A DNA stretch of 64,000 bases, from contig JACPUU010000012.1 of NCBI GenBank assembly GCA_016192075.1, positions 248,001 to 312,000 on the forward strand. The letters are read 5' to 3'. Below the pieces are notes generated by a model. It was not told where the DNA came from and searched no databases. It was given only the letters and a program-made list of their open reading frames with translations. Shown piece by piece: positions 45,976-56,100 of the stretch; the stretch's first letter is position 1, and each line of letters begins with the position of its first letter. The DNA comes from Bacteroidota bacterium. Its GTDB lineage: Bacteria > Bacteroidota > Bacteroidia > Flavobacteriales_D > Crocinitomicaceae. The position numbers and the translations under genes are program-made.

Positions 45976-47175
45976 TTAGTTGGTGCGTCCCGGGTAAACT
46001 TTCAGGGCTTCTTCAAGACATTTAACCGCATTTCGCAAGGCACTTTTTTCAAGTACATAGGCAATACGTGCCTCGTTTTTTCCAAGACCTTTGGTTGCGT
46101 AAAATCCGCTTGCCGGTGCCATCATAACGGTCTGGCCTTCATAGCTGAATTCTTCCAGCAGCCATTGACAGAATTTATCAGCATCATCAACCGGAAACCG
46201 GGCAACACAATAAAAAGCGCCTTTGGGTTTTGGACAAAAGACACCCGGAATTTTATTAAGTCCGTCTACAAGAATATTCCGTCGTTCTACATATTCTGTA
46301 ATAACCTCGGTAAAATAAGATTGTGGTGTATTTAACGCCGCTTCGCCTGCAATTTGTCCAAAAGTTGGAGGTGAAAGGCGCGCCTGCCCAAATTTAAGCG
46401 CAGTGGCCATAACTTCTTTATTTCTTGAAATCAGGGCACCAACACGTGCACCGCACATGCTGTATCGTTTTGAAACGGAATCAATCAAAATTACATTCTG
46501 GTCAATGCCGGAAAGATTCATCACTGAAAAAGGCTGGGCCCCGTCATAGCAAAACTCACGATAAACCTCATCTGCAAACAGAAACAAATCGTGTTTTTTC
46601 ACAAGGTCGCGCAGCTTTTCAAGCTCTTCTTTGGAATAAAGATAACCGGTGGGGTTACCCGGATTACAGATTACAATTACTTTGGTTTTGGGTGTAATCA
46701 GTTTTTCAAAATCTTCAATGGGCGGCAGCGCAAAACCATCATCAATTCTGGAAGTAACCGGTACTACGTTCAGTCCGGCTGTCATGGCAAAACTATTGTA
46801 GTTAGCATAAAACGGTTCCGGAATAATGACTTCATCACCCGGGTTGCAGCAGGTCATAAAACCAAAAACAAGCGCTTCTGATCCTCCGGTGGTAATCATT
46901 ATTTCATCAAAATTGATGTTGATACCGGTTTTTTTATAATAATCAGCCAGGCCTCTGCGATATGATTCATAACCTGCTGAATGGCTGTATTCAATCACCG
47001 TTTTATCGGTGTTACGGATAGCATTCATGGCCACTTCCGGTGTTTTGATGTCCGGCTGGCCGATATTCAGAAAATAAACAGTTTTTCCTTGTTTTTTTGC
47101 GTTTTCAGCGTATGGAACCAGTTTACGAATAGGCGATTGTGGCATCGCAATACCTTTAGCAGAAATTGACGGCAT
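45976..47175 (-). CDS. PLP-dependent class I aminotransferase (aspartate-type)
   Basis: A 399-residue cytosolic aminotransferase. The pyridoxal-phosphate lysine is K236 (DSVSKRYSMCG). Other class I features are NPGNPTG (171-177), the D202/Y205 pair in ADEVYREF and the glycine loop in TTGGSEALVFG. Substrate cannot be fixed; aspartate or aromatic acids are likely. A perfect -7 element (TATTTTTG) lies 16 bases upstream of the ATG. Confidence 0.92.
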   Translation of the reverse strand: MPSISAKGIAMPQSPIRKLVPYAENAKKQGKTVYFLNIGQPDIKTPEVAMNAIRNTDKTVIEYSHSAGYESYRRGLADYYKKTGININFDEIMITTGGSEALVFGFMTCCNPGDEVIIPEPFYANYNSFAMTAGLNVVPVTSRIDDGFALPPIEDFEKLITPKTKVIVICNPGNPTGYLYSKEELEKLRDLVKKHDLFLFADEVYREFCYDGAQPFSVMNLSGIDQNVILIDSVSKRYSMCGARVGALISRNKEVMATALKFGQARLSPPTFGQIAGEAALNTPQSYFTEVITEYVERRNILVDGLNKIPGVFCPKPKGAFYCVARFPVDDADKFCQWLLEEFSYEGQTVMMAPASGFYATKGLGKNEARIAYVLEKSALRNAVKCLEEALKVYPGRTN

Positions 47176-47191
47176 GAAGTTTAATTTTTTT

Positions 47192-47199
47192 CAAAAATA
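47192..47199 (-). promoter_or_regulatory. Promoter -7 element of the aminotransferase gene
   Basis: TATTTTTG (minus strand), exact TAnnTTTG match, between the TPR-kinase stop at 47238 and the aminotransferase ATG. Confidence 0.45.
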
Positions 47200-47237
47200 A
47201 GGAGATTAATAAAACCGGACGTTTTCCGGCAAAAATT

Positions 47238-49160
47238 CTATTTAAGTATTCTGAATTCGAAATTGTATTCAAAGCCGTATTCGGTATCTAAATGCAGTTT
47301 TCCGTCCAATTGATCACAAAGGGAATCAATCAGTTCCATTCCCAGGGAATCTTCTTTCAGTTCGTCAAAAGTCAGATCAGCCCCAATACCGTCATCCCGG
47401 ATAGTCATAAAAGAGATATTGTCTTCAGACCGGATAGCAATAAAAATATTGCCTTCAGCCCGCTCATAAAAGGCATGTTTGAGTGAATTGGAAAGTACTT
47501 CATTGATAATAAGTCCAAGCGGTATGAGTGTGTCAATTCCATATTCACGTTCCTCCAGGTCAAATTTCAGCTTGATTTTTACTTTGTGGTTGTCATACGA
47601 CTCCAGAATGTTAAAGGACAATTCTTCAATGTAATTTCGTACACTCAGGCTGGCCAGGTTTCCGGTTTTATAGAGCTTTTCATGAATCAGGGCCATGCTG
47701 CGAATGCGGTTTTCAGTCTCCATGAGTTTTTCCCTGAAATTTTTGGCATTCATAAAGTTTGCCTGCAGGCGAATGAGGCTATTGATAATCTGCAGGTTGT
47801 TTTTTACCCGGTGGTGTATTTCTTTCAATAAAATCTCTTTTTCTTCTTTGGAAATAAGTGTGCGTTTAAGTTCGTCATTCTGTACTTTCAATACGGCCTC
47901 ATGCGCGGTTGTCTGAACCAGTCTGCGGCGCGCATTAATAAAAAGAATAGCAATGAGTGTTACCACCAGCAGCAGAATAACAATGGCATAGACATAATTG
48001 CGGAAGTTGATGCGGTTGGCTAAATTGGAATTTTCTTTTTTAACCATTTCCAGGTTACGTTCAAGCTCAATTTGCTGTGTTTTGATACTGTCTGCAAAAA
48101 GGGTGTAGCGTGTTAATTCTGTTTGAATAAAACTGTTTTGGTTCACCCGTTTGATGGAATCGTTCAGGGCATAATAATCCATAAAACAGGCGGCTGATTT
48201 TTGCTCATTTCCTGATTTGTAATAAGCGTAGCCCAATTGTCCTGCAATGTCAAGTTTGTTATCTGAAAGGCTGTATTCTTCTGATAATGCATAGGCTTTT
48301 TCAAGGTTTTCAATGGCTTGTTTCCAGTCTTCCAGTTCAATATAAACAGATCCCCGCAGGTTATAGTCATAAGACATGTCTGTTTTTGACATAAGGGCTG
48401 TATTGATTTCAAGTGACAGGGTATTGTAATACAAGGCGCTGTCCGTATCATGAACCCGCAGGTGAAGGTTTGCCAGGTTGTGGTAAATAATGGCGAGTCC
48501 TGACCTGGATTCTCCCTGTTTACGAATGGCAAGTGTCAGGTACATGTAATAAAAGGCAGAATCGTACTGCTGGTCATTTTTAAAAATATTTCCCAGGTTG
48601 TTGTAACACCCGGCCTGGTTGGCGACATCACCTGAACGGATAAAATAATTCAGGGCCTTGTGATATTCAGCTTTTGCCAGCTCATTGTGGCCAACGTTTT
48701 TCAAAATGTTTCCAACATTCAGGCTTACCAGCGCAATGCCTGATGAATCACCGGCCGCAAAATAATATTGCCGGGCCAGATTAAAGCTGTGTAATGCCTC
48801 TGAGTAAGATGCGCCTGATTTAAGAATTCGCCCAAGATCATTGTAGGCAGATGCAACCAACAAGGTGTCAGCCACCAGCCGGGCTTTTGAAATGGCAGTC
48901 TGGTAATACTGCCTGGCCGGCTCAGGTTCATTTAATGCCGCGTAAGATTTTCCTAGGGCATAGGCAATTCTGGCTTCCAGATGCAGATCAGAGGCCTGGT
49001 CGCGGCTTTTTCTATCAGCCATATCGGCATAAAAAAAGGCACTGTCAAAAAGTTCTCTTTCCAACGCCCTTTCGTGGAGGTTCAGCAAATGAGCGATTTC
49101 TGATTTTGTGCTTTGGCTAAATAAAATCAGTGCCTCAGAAAAGAGAAGCAGTATGGTCAA
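47238..49160 (-). CDS. TPR-containing sensor histidine kinase (HisKA_2)
   Basis: About 640 residues. A hydrophobic signal is followed by six or more tetratricopeptide repeats (about 40-330), a membrane helix (about 393-413), a coiled coil, the HisKA_2 phosphorylation site in HHRVKNNLQIINSLIRL (about 447) and a HATPase (N-box IINEVLSNSLKHAF, IRDDGIGAD). The TPR part is likely periplasmic. The frame is open up to a stop at 49206-49208 but contains no ATG; TTG at 49158-49160 is the best start by position. No response regulator gene is adjacent. Confidence 0.85.
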   Translation of the reverse strand: MTILLLFSEALILFSQSTKSEIAHLLNLHERALERELFDSAFFYADMADRKSRDQASDLHLEARIAYALGKSYAALNEPEPARQYYQTAISKARLVADTLLVASAYNDLGRILKSGASYSEALHSFNLARQYYFAAGDSSGIALVSLNVGNILKNVGHNELAKAEYHKALNYFIRSGDVANQAGCYNNLGNIFKNDQQYDSAFYYMYLTLAIRKQGESRSGLAIIYHNLANLHLRVHDTDSALYYNTLSLEINTALMSKTDMSYDYNLRGSVYIELEDWKQAIENLEKAYALSEEYSLSDNKLDIAGQLGYAYYKSGNEQKSAACFMDYYALNDSIKRVNQNSFIQTELTRYTLFADSIKTQQIELERNLEMVKKENSNLANRINFRNYVYAIVILLLVVTLIAILFINARRRLVQTTAHEAVLKVQNDELKRTLISKEEKEILLKEIHHRVKNNLQIINSLIRLQANFMNAKNFREKLMETENRIRSMALIHEKLYKTGNLASLSVRNYIEELSFNILESYDNHKVKIKLKFDLEEREYGIDTLIPLGLIINEVLSNSLKHAFYERAEGNIFIAIRSEDNISFMTIRDDGIGADLTFDELKEDSLGMELIDSLCDQLDGKLHLDTEYGFEYNFEFRILK

Positions 49161-49307
49161 AATGGTTCTGATAGCGTAAGTTTTGGCTTGTAAATATATC
49201 CTTATTTACGCATAATATTTGTGTCTGACACCATATTTAGTCAAGGTTTTACAAACAAAGTGTTGACTACTTTCTGAAACCTTTCTTACAGGTGACTGTG
49301 AAATTTT

Positions 49308-49315
49308 TAAATTTG
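49308..49315 (+). promoter_or_regulatory. Promoter -7 element of the Trp-rich secreted protein
   Basis: TAAATTTG, exact TAnnTTTG match, 17 bases before the ATG at 49333. Confidence 0.45.
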
Positions 49316-49332
49316 GAACTAAACTTAGAATC

Positions 49333-50271
49333 ATGAGACCCTTGTATGTAGCGGCTTTTTTGCTGTTTTTGGTTCCCGTAAACAACCTGTTTTCTCAGTG
49401 TAAAGCAGATTCTGTAATTACCTACCGCATTGTGAACGGAATTAATCATGTGGCCAGCATTGAATACTATGTATTTGATGAAAAAGACAGTCTTGTAAAA
49501 ACCACTCTGGTTGAAATGCAGGCAGGTAAAGCACAGCCAATTTGTGAGGTGGCTTATCGCTATTTTAAATCAGGCGCAGGCCCATGCATTGAAGCTGAGT
49601 CACGCACCTGGAATCCCGATCGTGGTGTGTACAAGGCTACCTCCAAACACACTACCGTATATTCCAAAAAGGGACTGGTAATTTCTGATAAATATGACCG
49701 GGTTGGTAATGCAGTGGTTGCTGAAAGTGAATTAAACTATACCTATAACAAATCCGGCCAGCTGCAAAAGAAAGAGCTCCGGTACTGGAATGAAGGCGCA
49801 GGTAAATGGGTGAATGAATCCATGATAACATTTACTTACCTCAATGGCCTGCAAACAGAAAGTTTTAGTTATGTGTGGGATTCAACACAGCAGAAATGGG
49901 CAAATGACTGGCGTACGGTTTTCAGTTATGATTCACTGAATGAGCTTTCAGAAACGGTCAGTTATCAATTTAAAAATGCTGCCTGGGTACCTGACAGCCG
50001 CACCGTTTATGGCAAAGAACCTGATAAACCCGTTAAATGGAACATTGTGCAGGAATGGAACGGAACAAAAGAAAACTGGACAAATAAATACTATTACATT
50101 TTTCAGCAGGATGAAAAAGGGTTTACACAAAAAGAAATTCACCTGGACTGGGCGGGTAAAGAATGGCAGATAAACATGACTTTTCAGTATGTCTACAATG
50201 ATGCAGGTTTGCTGGTGCAGATTCTCAACAGTTCAAACCAGGTTATGATGGATCGTTTCTGCAGAAACTAA
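49333..50271 (+). CDS. Secreted Trp/Tyr-rich repeat protein, unknown
   Basis: A 312-residue protein with a signal peptide (about 1-21, ending LFSQ). The mature part has about five repeats of roughly 40-45 residues with pattern (x)W-x-x-W-x-N-D/S ... Y-x-Y-(D/N), e.g. YWNEGAGKWVNES, YVWDSTQQKWANDW, FKNAAWVPDS, EWNGTKENWTNKY, DWAGKEWQINM. The repeated W, Y and N residues resemble YD/RHS-like secreted repeats of Bacteroidota, but without YD motifs. No T9SS sorting domain. Divergent from the TPR kinase gene. Confidence 0.65.
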   Translation: MRPLYVAAFLLFLVPVNNLFSQCKADSVITYRIVNGINHVASIEYYVFDEKDSLVKTTLVEMQAGKAQPICEVAYRYFKSGAGPCIEAESRTWNPDRGVYKATSKHTTVYSKKGLVISDKYDRVGNAVVAESELNYTYNKSGQLQKKELRYWNEGAGKWVNESMITFTYLNGLQTESFSYVWDSTQQKWANDWRTVFSYDSLNELSETVSYQFKNAAWVPDSRTVYGKEPDKPVKWNIVQEWNGTKENWTNKYYYIFQQDEKGFTQKEIHLDWAGKEWQINMTFQYVYNDAGLLVQILNSSNQVMMDRFCRN

Positions 50272-50291
50272 TTCCCTGCAATTATTTCTGA

Positions 50292-50319
50292 TTGCCTTGG
50301 AAGACTTTGATTAATTTTG
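50292..50319 (+). promoter_or_regulatory. Promoter of the ABC exporter gene
   Basis: TTG (50292-50294), a 17-base spacer and TAATTTTG (50312-50319). The ATG at 50326 lies six bases past the element, consistent with a leaderless transcript. Confidence 0.6.
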
Positions 50320-50325
50320 CATCAG

Positions 50326-52146
50326 ATGTCTGAAAAAGCAAAATTTGATCGTCGGTTGTTTTCCAGGTTGTTCAGGTTGGTGAGGCCTTACCGGTTTATT
50401 TTTTATTTTTCTTTTGCAACAATAATATTGCTGGCACTGCTGGGACCTATCAGACCTGCCCTTATCATGGAAATGATAGACCGGTTGATTGTGCCAAAAG
50501 AAGGAGACCCTTCAGAATACGGTGAAATTACACAGCGCTTTATTAATCTTTTTACCGGTAATCACTCTGTTAAAGCCCAGTTGCTGGCGTGGACCATTTT
50601 GCTTATTGTGCTGTTGCTGCTGGAATCCATCATTATGTTTGCCTCTACCTATTTTTCAAATTTACTGGGGCAGCTTATTATCCGTGATATTCGAATTGAT
50701 CTCTACAAACATTTCAACACGTTCAGGCTAAGTTATTTTGACAAGACACCCAATGGAACGGTTGTTACCCGAATGATTTCAGACATTGAAGCCATTGCCG
50801 AGGTTTTTTCTACCGGTCTGTTGACCATTATGGGTGACCTGCTTAAACTGGTGGTGATTATTACATTCATGTTTATAATGAGCTGGCAGCTGGCATTGGT
50901 GGTGCTACTACCTATACCATTGCTGGTTATAGCCACACGTTTGTTTGCAAGGGCTATGAAAAATTCGTTTCAGAAAGAACGGGTGCAGGTAAATAAACTG
51001 AATACGTTTGTGCAGGAACATTTGTCAGGTATGAGCATTGTTCAGCTTTTTAACCGCCAGGACCGTGAATACAAAAAATTTGAAGGCATTAACAAAGATC
51101 ACCGCCAGGCACATATTGATGCTGTTTGGGCGTTTTCCATTTTCTTTCCAGTGGTGGAGTTGCTCAGTTCACTTTCAATTGCAGGACTCATTCTTTGGGG
51201 CATGTGGCAGCTGGAGGCTACGGAAGCTTCTATTAAAGGCGCCGCAAGTCTGATGTTTGGTTTTATCATGTGGGTGCAAATGTTGTATCGCCCTATTCGT
51301 CAGCTGGCTGACCGGTTTAATATTTTGCAGCGCGGCATGGTGCGGGCTGAACGCGTTTTTGAAGTATTGGATCAGCAGGAGCATGTTGACGATTCAGGAC
51401 ATATTCAAACCCTGGATACCAACCAGACCATTTATTTTAACCAGGTTTGGTTTTCGTATAAGCCCGATGAATGGGTGCTGAAGGGAATTGATTTTAAGGT
51501 TGAACCCGGCAAATCAGTTGCGCTGGTTGGAACAACAGGTGCAGGCAAATCAACCATCATTAACCTGCTTACCCGTTTTTATGAATTTCAGCAGGGCGAT
51601 ATCCGGATTGGAAATAATTCCATTCGTGATTTTGAACTGAGTGTACTGCGCAAAAATATTGGCATTGTTCAGCAAGATGTTTTTTTGTTTTCAGATTCAA
51701 TAATGAATAATGTGACACTGGGTGATGAATCTATTACAGAAGCCCGGGTTATTGAAGCCGCTAAAAAAGTGGGTGCGCATGATTTTATTGTTAACCTGCC
51801 CGGCGGATACCATTACAATGTTGGTGAACGCGGCGGTGCCTTGTCAGTAGGGCAGAAACAGCTGATTTCATTTATCCGTGCTTTTGTTTACAATCCAAAA
51901 ATTCTGATTCTTGATGAGGCTACCGCCAGTGTAGATTCAGAATCTGAAGCATTGATTCAAAATGCGACGCGTGAATTGCAAAAGGGCAGAACGTCAATTG
52001 TTATTGCACACCGTTTGTCTACCATTGTTAATTCAGACGAAATACTGGTTATTGACAACGGCGTTATTAAAGAGCGCGGCACGCACCAGGAATTGTTATT
52101 GAAACAGGGCCAGTACAAACGTCTCTACGATTTGAATTTTAGTTAA
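50326..52146 (+). CDS. ABC exporter, fused permease-ATPase (MsbA-like)
   Basis: A 606-residue half-transporter that works as a homodimer or heterodimer. Residues about 15-335 form six helices; the ATPase domain has Walker A GTTGAGKSTI (about 401-410), signature LSVGQKQ (about 505), Walker B ILILDEA (about 524-530) and the switch histidine in IAHRLS. Typical of lipid or drug exporters; substrate unknown. I prefer the ATG at 50326 over an in-frame TTG at 50317. Convergent with the EamA gene, overlapping by eight bases. Confidence 0.92.
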   Translation: MSEKAKFDRRLFSRLFRLVRPYRFIFYFSFATIILLALLGPIRPALIMEMIDRLIVPKEGDPSEYGEITQRFINLFTGNHSVKAQLLAWTILLIVLLLLESIIMFASTYFSNLLGQLIIRDIRIDLYKHFNTFRLSYFDKTPNGTVVTRMISDIEAIAEVFSTGLLTIMGDLLKLVVIITFMFIMSWQLALVVLLPIPLLVIATRLFARAMKNSFQKERVQVNKLNTFVQEHLSGMSIVQLFNRQDREYKKFEGINKDHRQAHIDAVWAFSIFFPVVELLSSLSIAGLILWGMWQLEATEASIKGAASLMFGFIMWVQMLYRPIRQLADRFNILQRGMVRAERVFEVLDQQEHVDDSGHIQTLDTNQTIYFNQVWFSYKPDEWVLKGIDFKVEPGKSVALVGTTGAGKSTIINLLTRFYEFQQGDIRIGNNSIRDFELSVLRKNIGIVQQDVFLFSDSIMNNVTLGDESITEARVIEAAKKVGAHDFIVNLPGGYHYNVGERGGALSVGQKQLISFIRAFVYNPKILILDEATASVDSESEALIQNATRELQKGRTSIVIAHRLSTIVNSDEILVIDNGVIKERGTHQELLLKQGQYKRLYDLNFS

Positions 52147-53053
52147 GATTTTTGCCGGTACTCATTTCTGCAACGGCAACTTTTCGTTTCTTAAACCAGG
52201 TGTTCAGCAAAACGCCTGCAATAATCAGGCATATTCCCAGGCTGCTGATTAAGCCAAGCGTTTCGTCAAAAAGAAAAAAGCCCATCAGTGCGGCATAAAC
52301 TGACCCCAGGTATTTTAACGGCGCAACCGTAGAAGCGGTGTCTGCATTAAATGCCCGGGTCATACAAACCTGTGCAATTTGTGTCAGAATACCAATGAAT
52401 AACAGCAGCACCCATTCTATGCCCTGCGGCATAATAAATCCCATGGAAAGACACATGACCAGCGTAACCGGTGTTGACACCAATGGAAAATACATCACAA
52501 CGGTAATGGGTGCATCGGTGTTACGGCACCGCATAATTGCATTGTATGCCAGGCCTGAAAACAAAGCTGAAATAAGGCCCAGTATCAGCCAGCCAATAGA
52601 AATACCACGTTCATCAGCGGGGTCATACCCAATAATAAAAACCCCCGCCAGGGAAATCAGAAAAAACAACCACTGAACAGGTTTAACAGTTTCTTTCAGT
52701 AAAAAAATAGCCAGGATAATGGTAAATACGGGAGACAAATACTGAACCGTGGTAGCAACGGCCAGCGGCATATTCTGAATGGTCATGAAAAAAAGAAAGA
52801 GTGCTGTGGCACCTGAAATTCCGCGAATCACCAACCAGGTATGATTGTTTCCAAACAATGGCAGGCCCCGCATTTTGACAATGGTCAGGCAGATCGAAAG
52901 GGAGATTATGGATCTGAAAAAAACAAGCTCATGCACCGGGTATTCCTGCATACCCGGAATTACGTCATTGGCATGACTCAGCAGTTTTACACCCAGGTTA
53001 ACCAATGAAAACGTAAAGGTTGCTGCAAGCAGGTATAAAACTCCTTTGTACAT
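52139..53053 (-). CDS. EamA/DMT-family transporter
   Basis: A 304-residue membrane protein with ten helices arranged as two EamA repeats (about 1-145 and 150-295). Family members export amino acids, nucleobase derivatives or other metabolites; the substrate is unknown. A perfect -7 element (TACCTTTG) lies 12 bases before the ATG at 53051-53053. Confidence 0.88.
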   Translation of the reverse strand: MYKGVLYLLAATFTFSLVNLGVKLLSHANDVIPGMQEYPVHELVFFRSIISLSICLTIVKMRGLPLFGNNHTWLVIRGISGATALFLFFMTIQNMPLAVATTVQYLSPVFTIILAIFLLKETVKPVQWLFFLISLAGVFIIGYDPADERGISIGWLILGLISALFSGLAYNAIMRCRNTDAPITVVMYFPLVSTPVTLVMCLSMGFIMPQGIEWVLLLFIGILTQIAQVCMTRAFNADTASTVAPLKYLGSVYAALMGFFLFDETLGLISSLGICLIIAGVLLNTWFKKRKVAVAEMSTGKNLN

Positions 53054-53065
53054 GGTTATTTTTTA

Positions 53066-53073
53066 CAAAGGTA
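53066..53073 (-). promoter_or_regulatory. Promoter -7 element of the EamA gene
   Basis: TACCTTTG (minus strand), exact TAnnTTTG match, 12 bases before the start codon. Confidence 0.45.
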
Positions 53074-53177
53074 CATGACCCCACCTGAGTGATTCTAGCT
53101 TTCTGCCAGATTTTATAAACCGGGTTTTGTTTTTGATGTCAGCCAGTATTAAAGAATTATCAGTACTGGCTTCATTT

Positions 53178-56100
53178 TTAGATTCTGACACCAATCACGC
53201 AAACATCATCAACCTGTTCCAGGGCACCTTTCCAGCTGCTGAAAAAATCATCCATGGCTTTTTTCTGCTGTTTCATGGGTTGATTTTGAATTGTATGAAG
53301 AATGTTCATGAAGCCCTGGAATTTTAATTTCTTTCCTTTTTCACCGCCAAACTGATCAATAAAACCATCTGTAAAAATATAGAAGGTATCACCCTTTTTA
53401 AGTTCGAGCGAGTGGTTGGTAAAGCTTTCGGTCAGTGCATATTTTCCAATAGGTTGTTTATCTGCCGGCACAACGGTGAGCTTACCGTTTACCATGATAA
53501 AAAGTGAATTATTGGCGCCTGAATATTCCAGGGTCGTTTTATCACCTGAAAATTTTATTGAAACCAAAGCAATGTCCATTCCATCTTTGACATCTTCACC
53601 TGATTTGTTAAATGTTTCAATGACAATGTCACGCACTTTATTCAGAATTTGTCCCGGTTGGTCCAGATCAAATTCACGCACGGCACGGTTCAGTGCATTG
53701 TTACAAACCACGCTCACCATGGCTCCGGGTACACCATGTCCGGTGCAGTCAGCTGCCGCCAATAGAATTTTGTTGTTTTTTTCTTCGAGCCAGTAAAAGT
53801 CTCCGGCTACAATGTCTTTTGGTTTGTACAGAATAAAAGCATCTTTGAGTGCGCTGTGAACCAGGCTTCCTGAAGGTAATATCGCTTCCTGAATTCGTTT
53901 GGCATAGGTAATGGAGTCGGTGATTTCTTTGTTTTTCATCTCCACCAGTTCTTTTTGCTGCACAACTTCCTGGGTTCTGTCTGTTACAATCTGCTCCAGT
54001 TCTTTTTTATGCTGAACCAGTTTGTGTGTCCGCCAGCGAATAATCAGGAATATGGACACCATACCAATTAAAATATAAGCCAGGTAGGCCCACCAGGTAA
54101 ACCACCACGGAGGATGTATAATAATCGGGTATTCGAGCACATCACTCCACAGCTGTGCTTCACCAATGGCTTTTACTTTGAAGGTATATTTGCCCCAGGG
54201 AAGGTTGCTGTAAATGGCCCGGTTTTCTTGTAATACGGGGCTCCAGCCCTGGTCAAGTCCTTCCAGTTTATACTGGTATTTTATTTTGTGCGGGGCCGAC
54301 CAGTCAATGGCTGAAAAATGAAATGTAAGGTGATTCAGGTTATACGGCAGTTCAAGATTTTCAGGACAATTTGAAAAAGGCTTTACACCTGAAAACTGAA
54401 TAGAGTTTACCGGAATTTTAGATGATTCACTCAGGTAAACCGTATAGCCTTTTGAAATGGTATCGCTGAGTTGCCGGTAATCCACAAAGGTTTGCTCAAT
54501 GCTTACATCAGTCATGTTGATTACAGGTGCATCTGTTATTTGTTCATACTTGTTGAGATCAAGCATGGTAAGAGCTTTTCCGCTGCCCCACCAGAGTTTG
54601 TTCTGGCTATCCAGGCAAACAGAATTCGGATAAAAATCAACCCCCTTTAAGCCATCCAGTTTGCCATACGTGATAATCTGGTAAGTAGAATCAGGCATTG
54701 GTGTCAAAAGGTTTACTCCATTTTCTGTACTGACCCAAAGGTTGCTGTTAAAATCTTCAATGATTGACCACACAATGTTGTTTGACAAACCTTCTTCCAC
54801 CGATATTTTTGTGATGGTGTCACCCGAAATTTTAGACAGACCACCGCCTTCAGTACCTACCCAGATATTTCCGTTTTTATCTTCGAGCAGGCTGAGTATA
54901 TAATCTTCACTCATGCCTTCAAGCGTGGTGTAATGGGTAATACTGGTTCCGTCAAACTTATCGGTTCCGCCGCCGTTTGTTCCAAACCACATGTTGCCAT
55001 TGCGGTCCTCAATAATTGAACGAATGGTGTTATTACCCAGGTTTTGTTCCTCCGTCAGGTGATAAAAATTGGTTCCGTCAAATTTGGTAATGCCGCCGCC
55101 GTTTGTTCCAAACCACAGGTTGTTTTTAGAATCTTCATACATGCACAGCACAATATCACTGCTCATGCCTTCACGTGTGGTGTAGTGGGTAAATGATTCG
55201 CCGTCAAATTTATTGGCCCCGCCGCCGTTGGTTGCAAACCATAAATTACCATCGTGATCTTCCAGAATTTGTCTCACGACGTTATTGCTCAGACCTTGTT
55301 CCTCTGTATAATGGGCAAATAGTTTTCCGTTGTATTTGCTTACACCGTTGTTTTGTCCAAACCAAAGGTTGCCCTCGCGGTCTTCAATAATGTTGCGTAC
55401 AATAGAACTGTTTAACCCTTGTTTATCGGTATAATTTTCAAATGATTTTTCGTTATATTTATTAACCCCTGCACCATAGGTACCCAGCCAGATATTTCCA
55501 TCAGAGTCTGGCACCACTGAACGTACAATATTGGTGCTCAGGCCTTCATTTTCTGTAAAGTGAACAAAAGAAGAGCGGTTAAACATGCAGGCGCCGCCGC
55601 CATCAGTTCCAAACCAGATATTTCCATAGCTGTCTTCTGCAATGGAATAGATCAGATCACTGCTTAACCCTTGTGCAGTAGTGTAGGTAAAGAACGAGTA
55701 GCCGTCAAACAGGCATACGCCATTTTCAAGGGTTCCTATCCATATATTTTCACTGCTGTCTTCGAAAAGCACATTGATGTTGTTGGTTGGCAATCCCTGT
55801 TGGGTGGTGTAATGCGTAAACCCTTTTTTATCTGTGCCGTGAAAGCGATTAATACCACCGCCATCTGTAGCCAGCCACAAATCACCGTTGTGATCAAACA
55901 GCAATGAGGTAATGTAGTTATGACTAAGTCCCTGCTCGGTGGTGTAATTTGTAAAATTGGTACCATCAAACATGCTCAGGCCTTCGCCGGTAGCAAACCA
56001 AAGGTTTCCGTCTTCATCTTCAGCAATGTCCAGTATCAGGTTACTTGCCAGCCCATCTGCTACCGAATATTCCATAAACGAATTGCCATCGTATTTGCAA

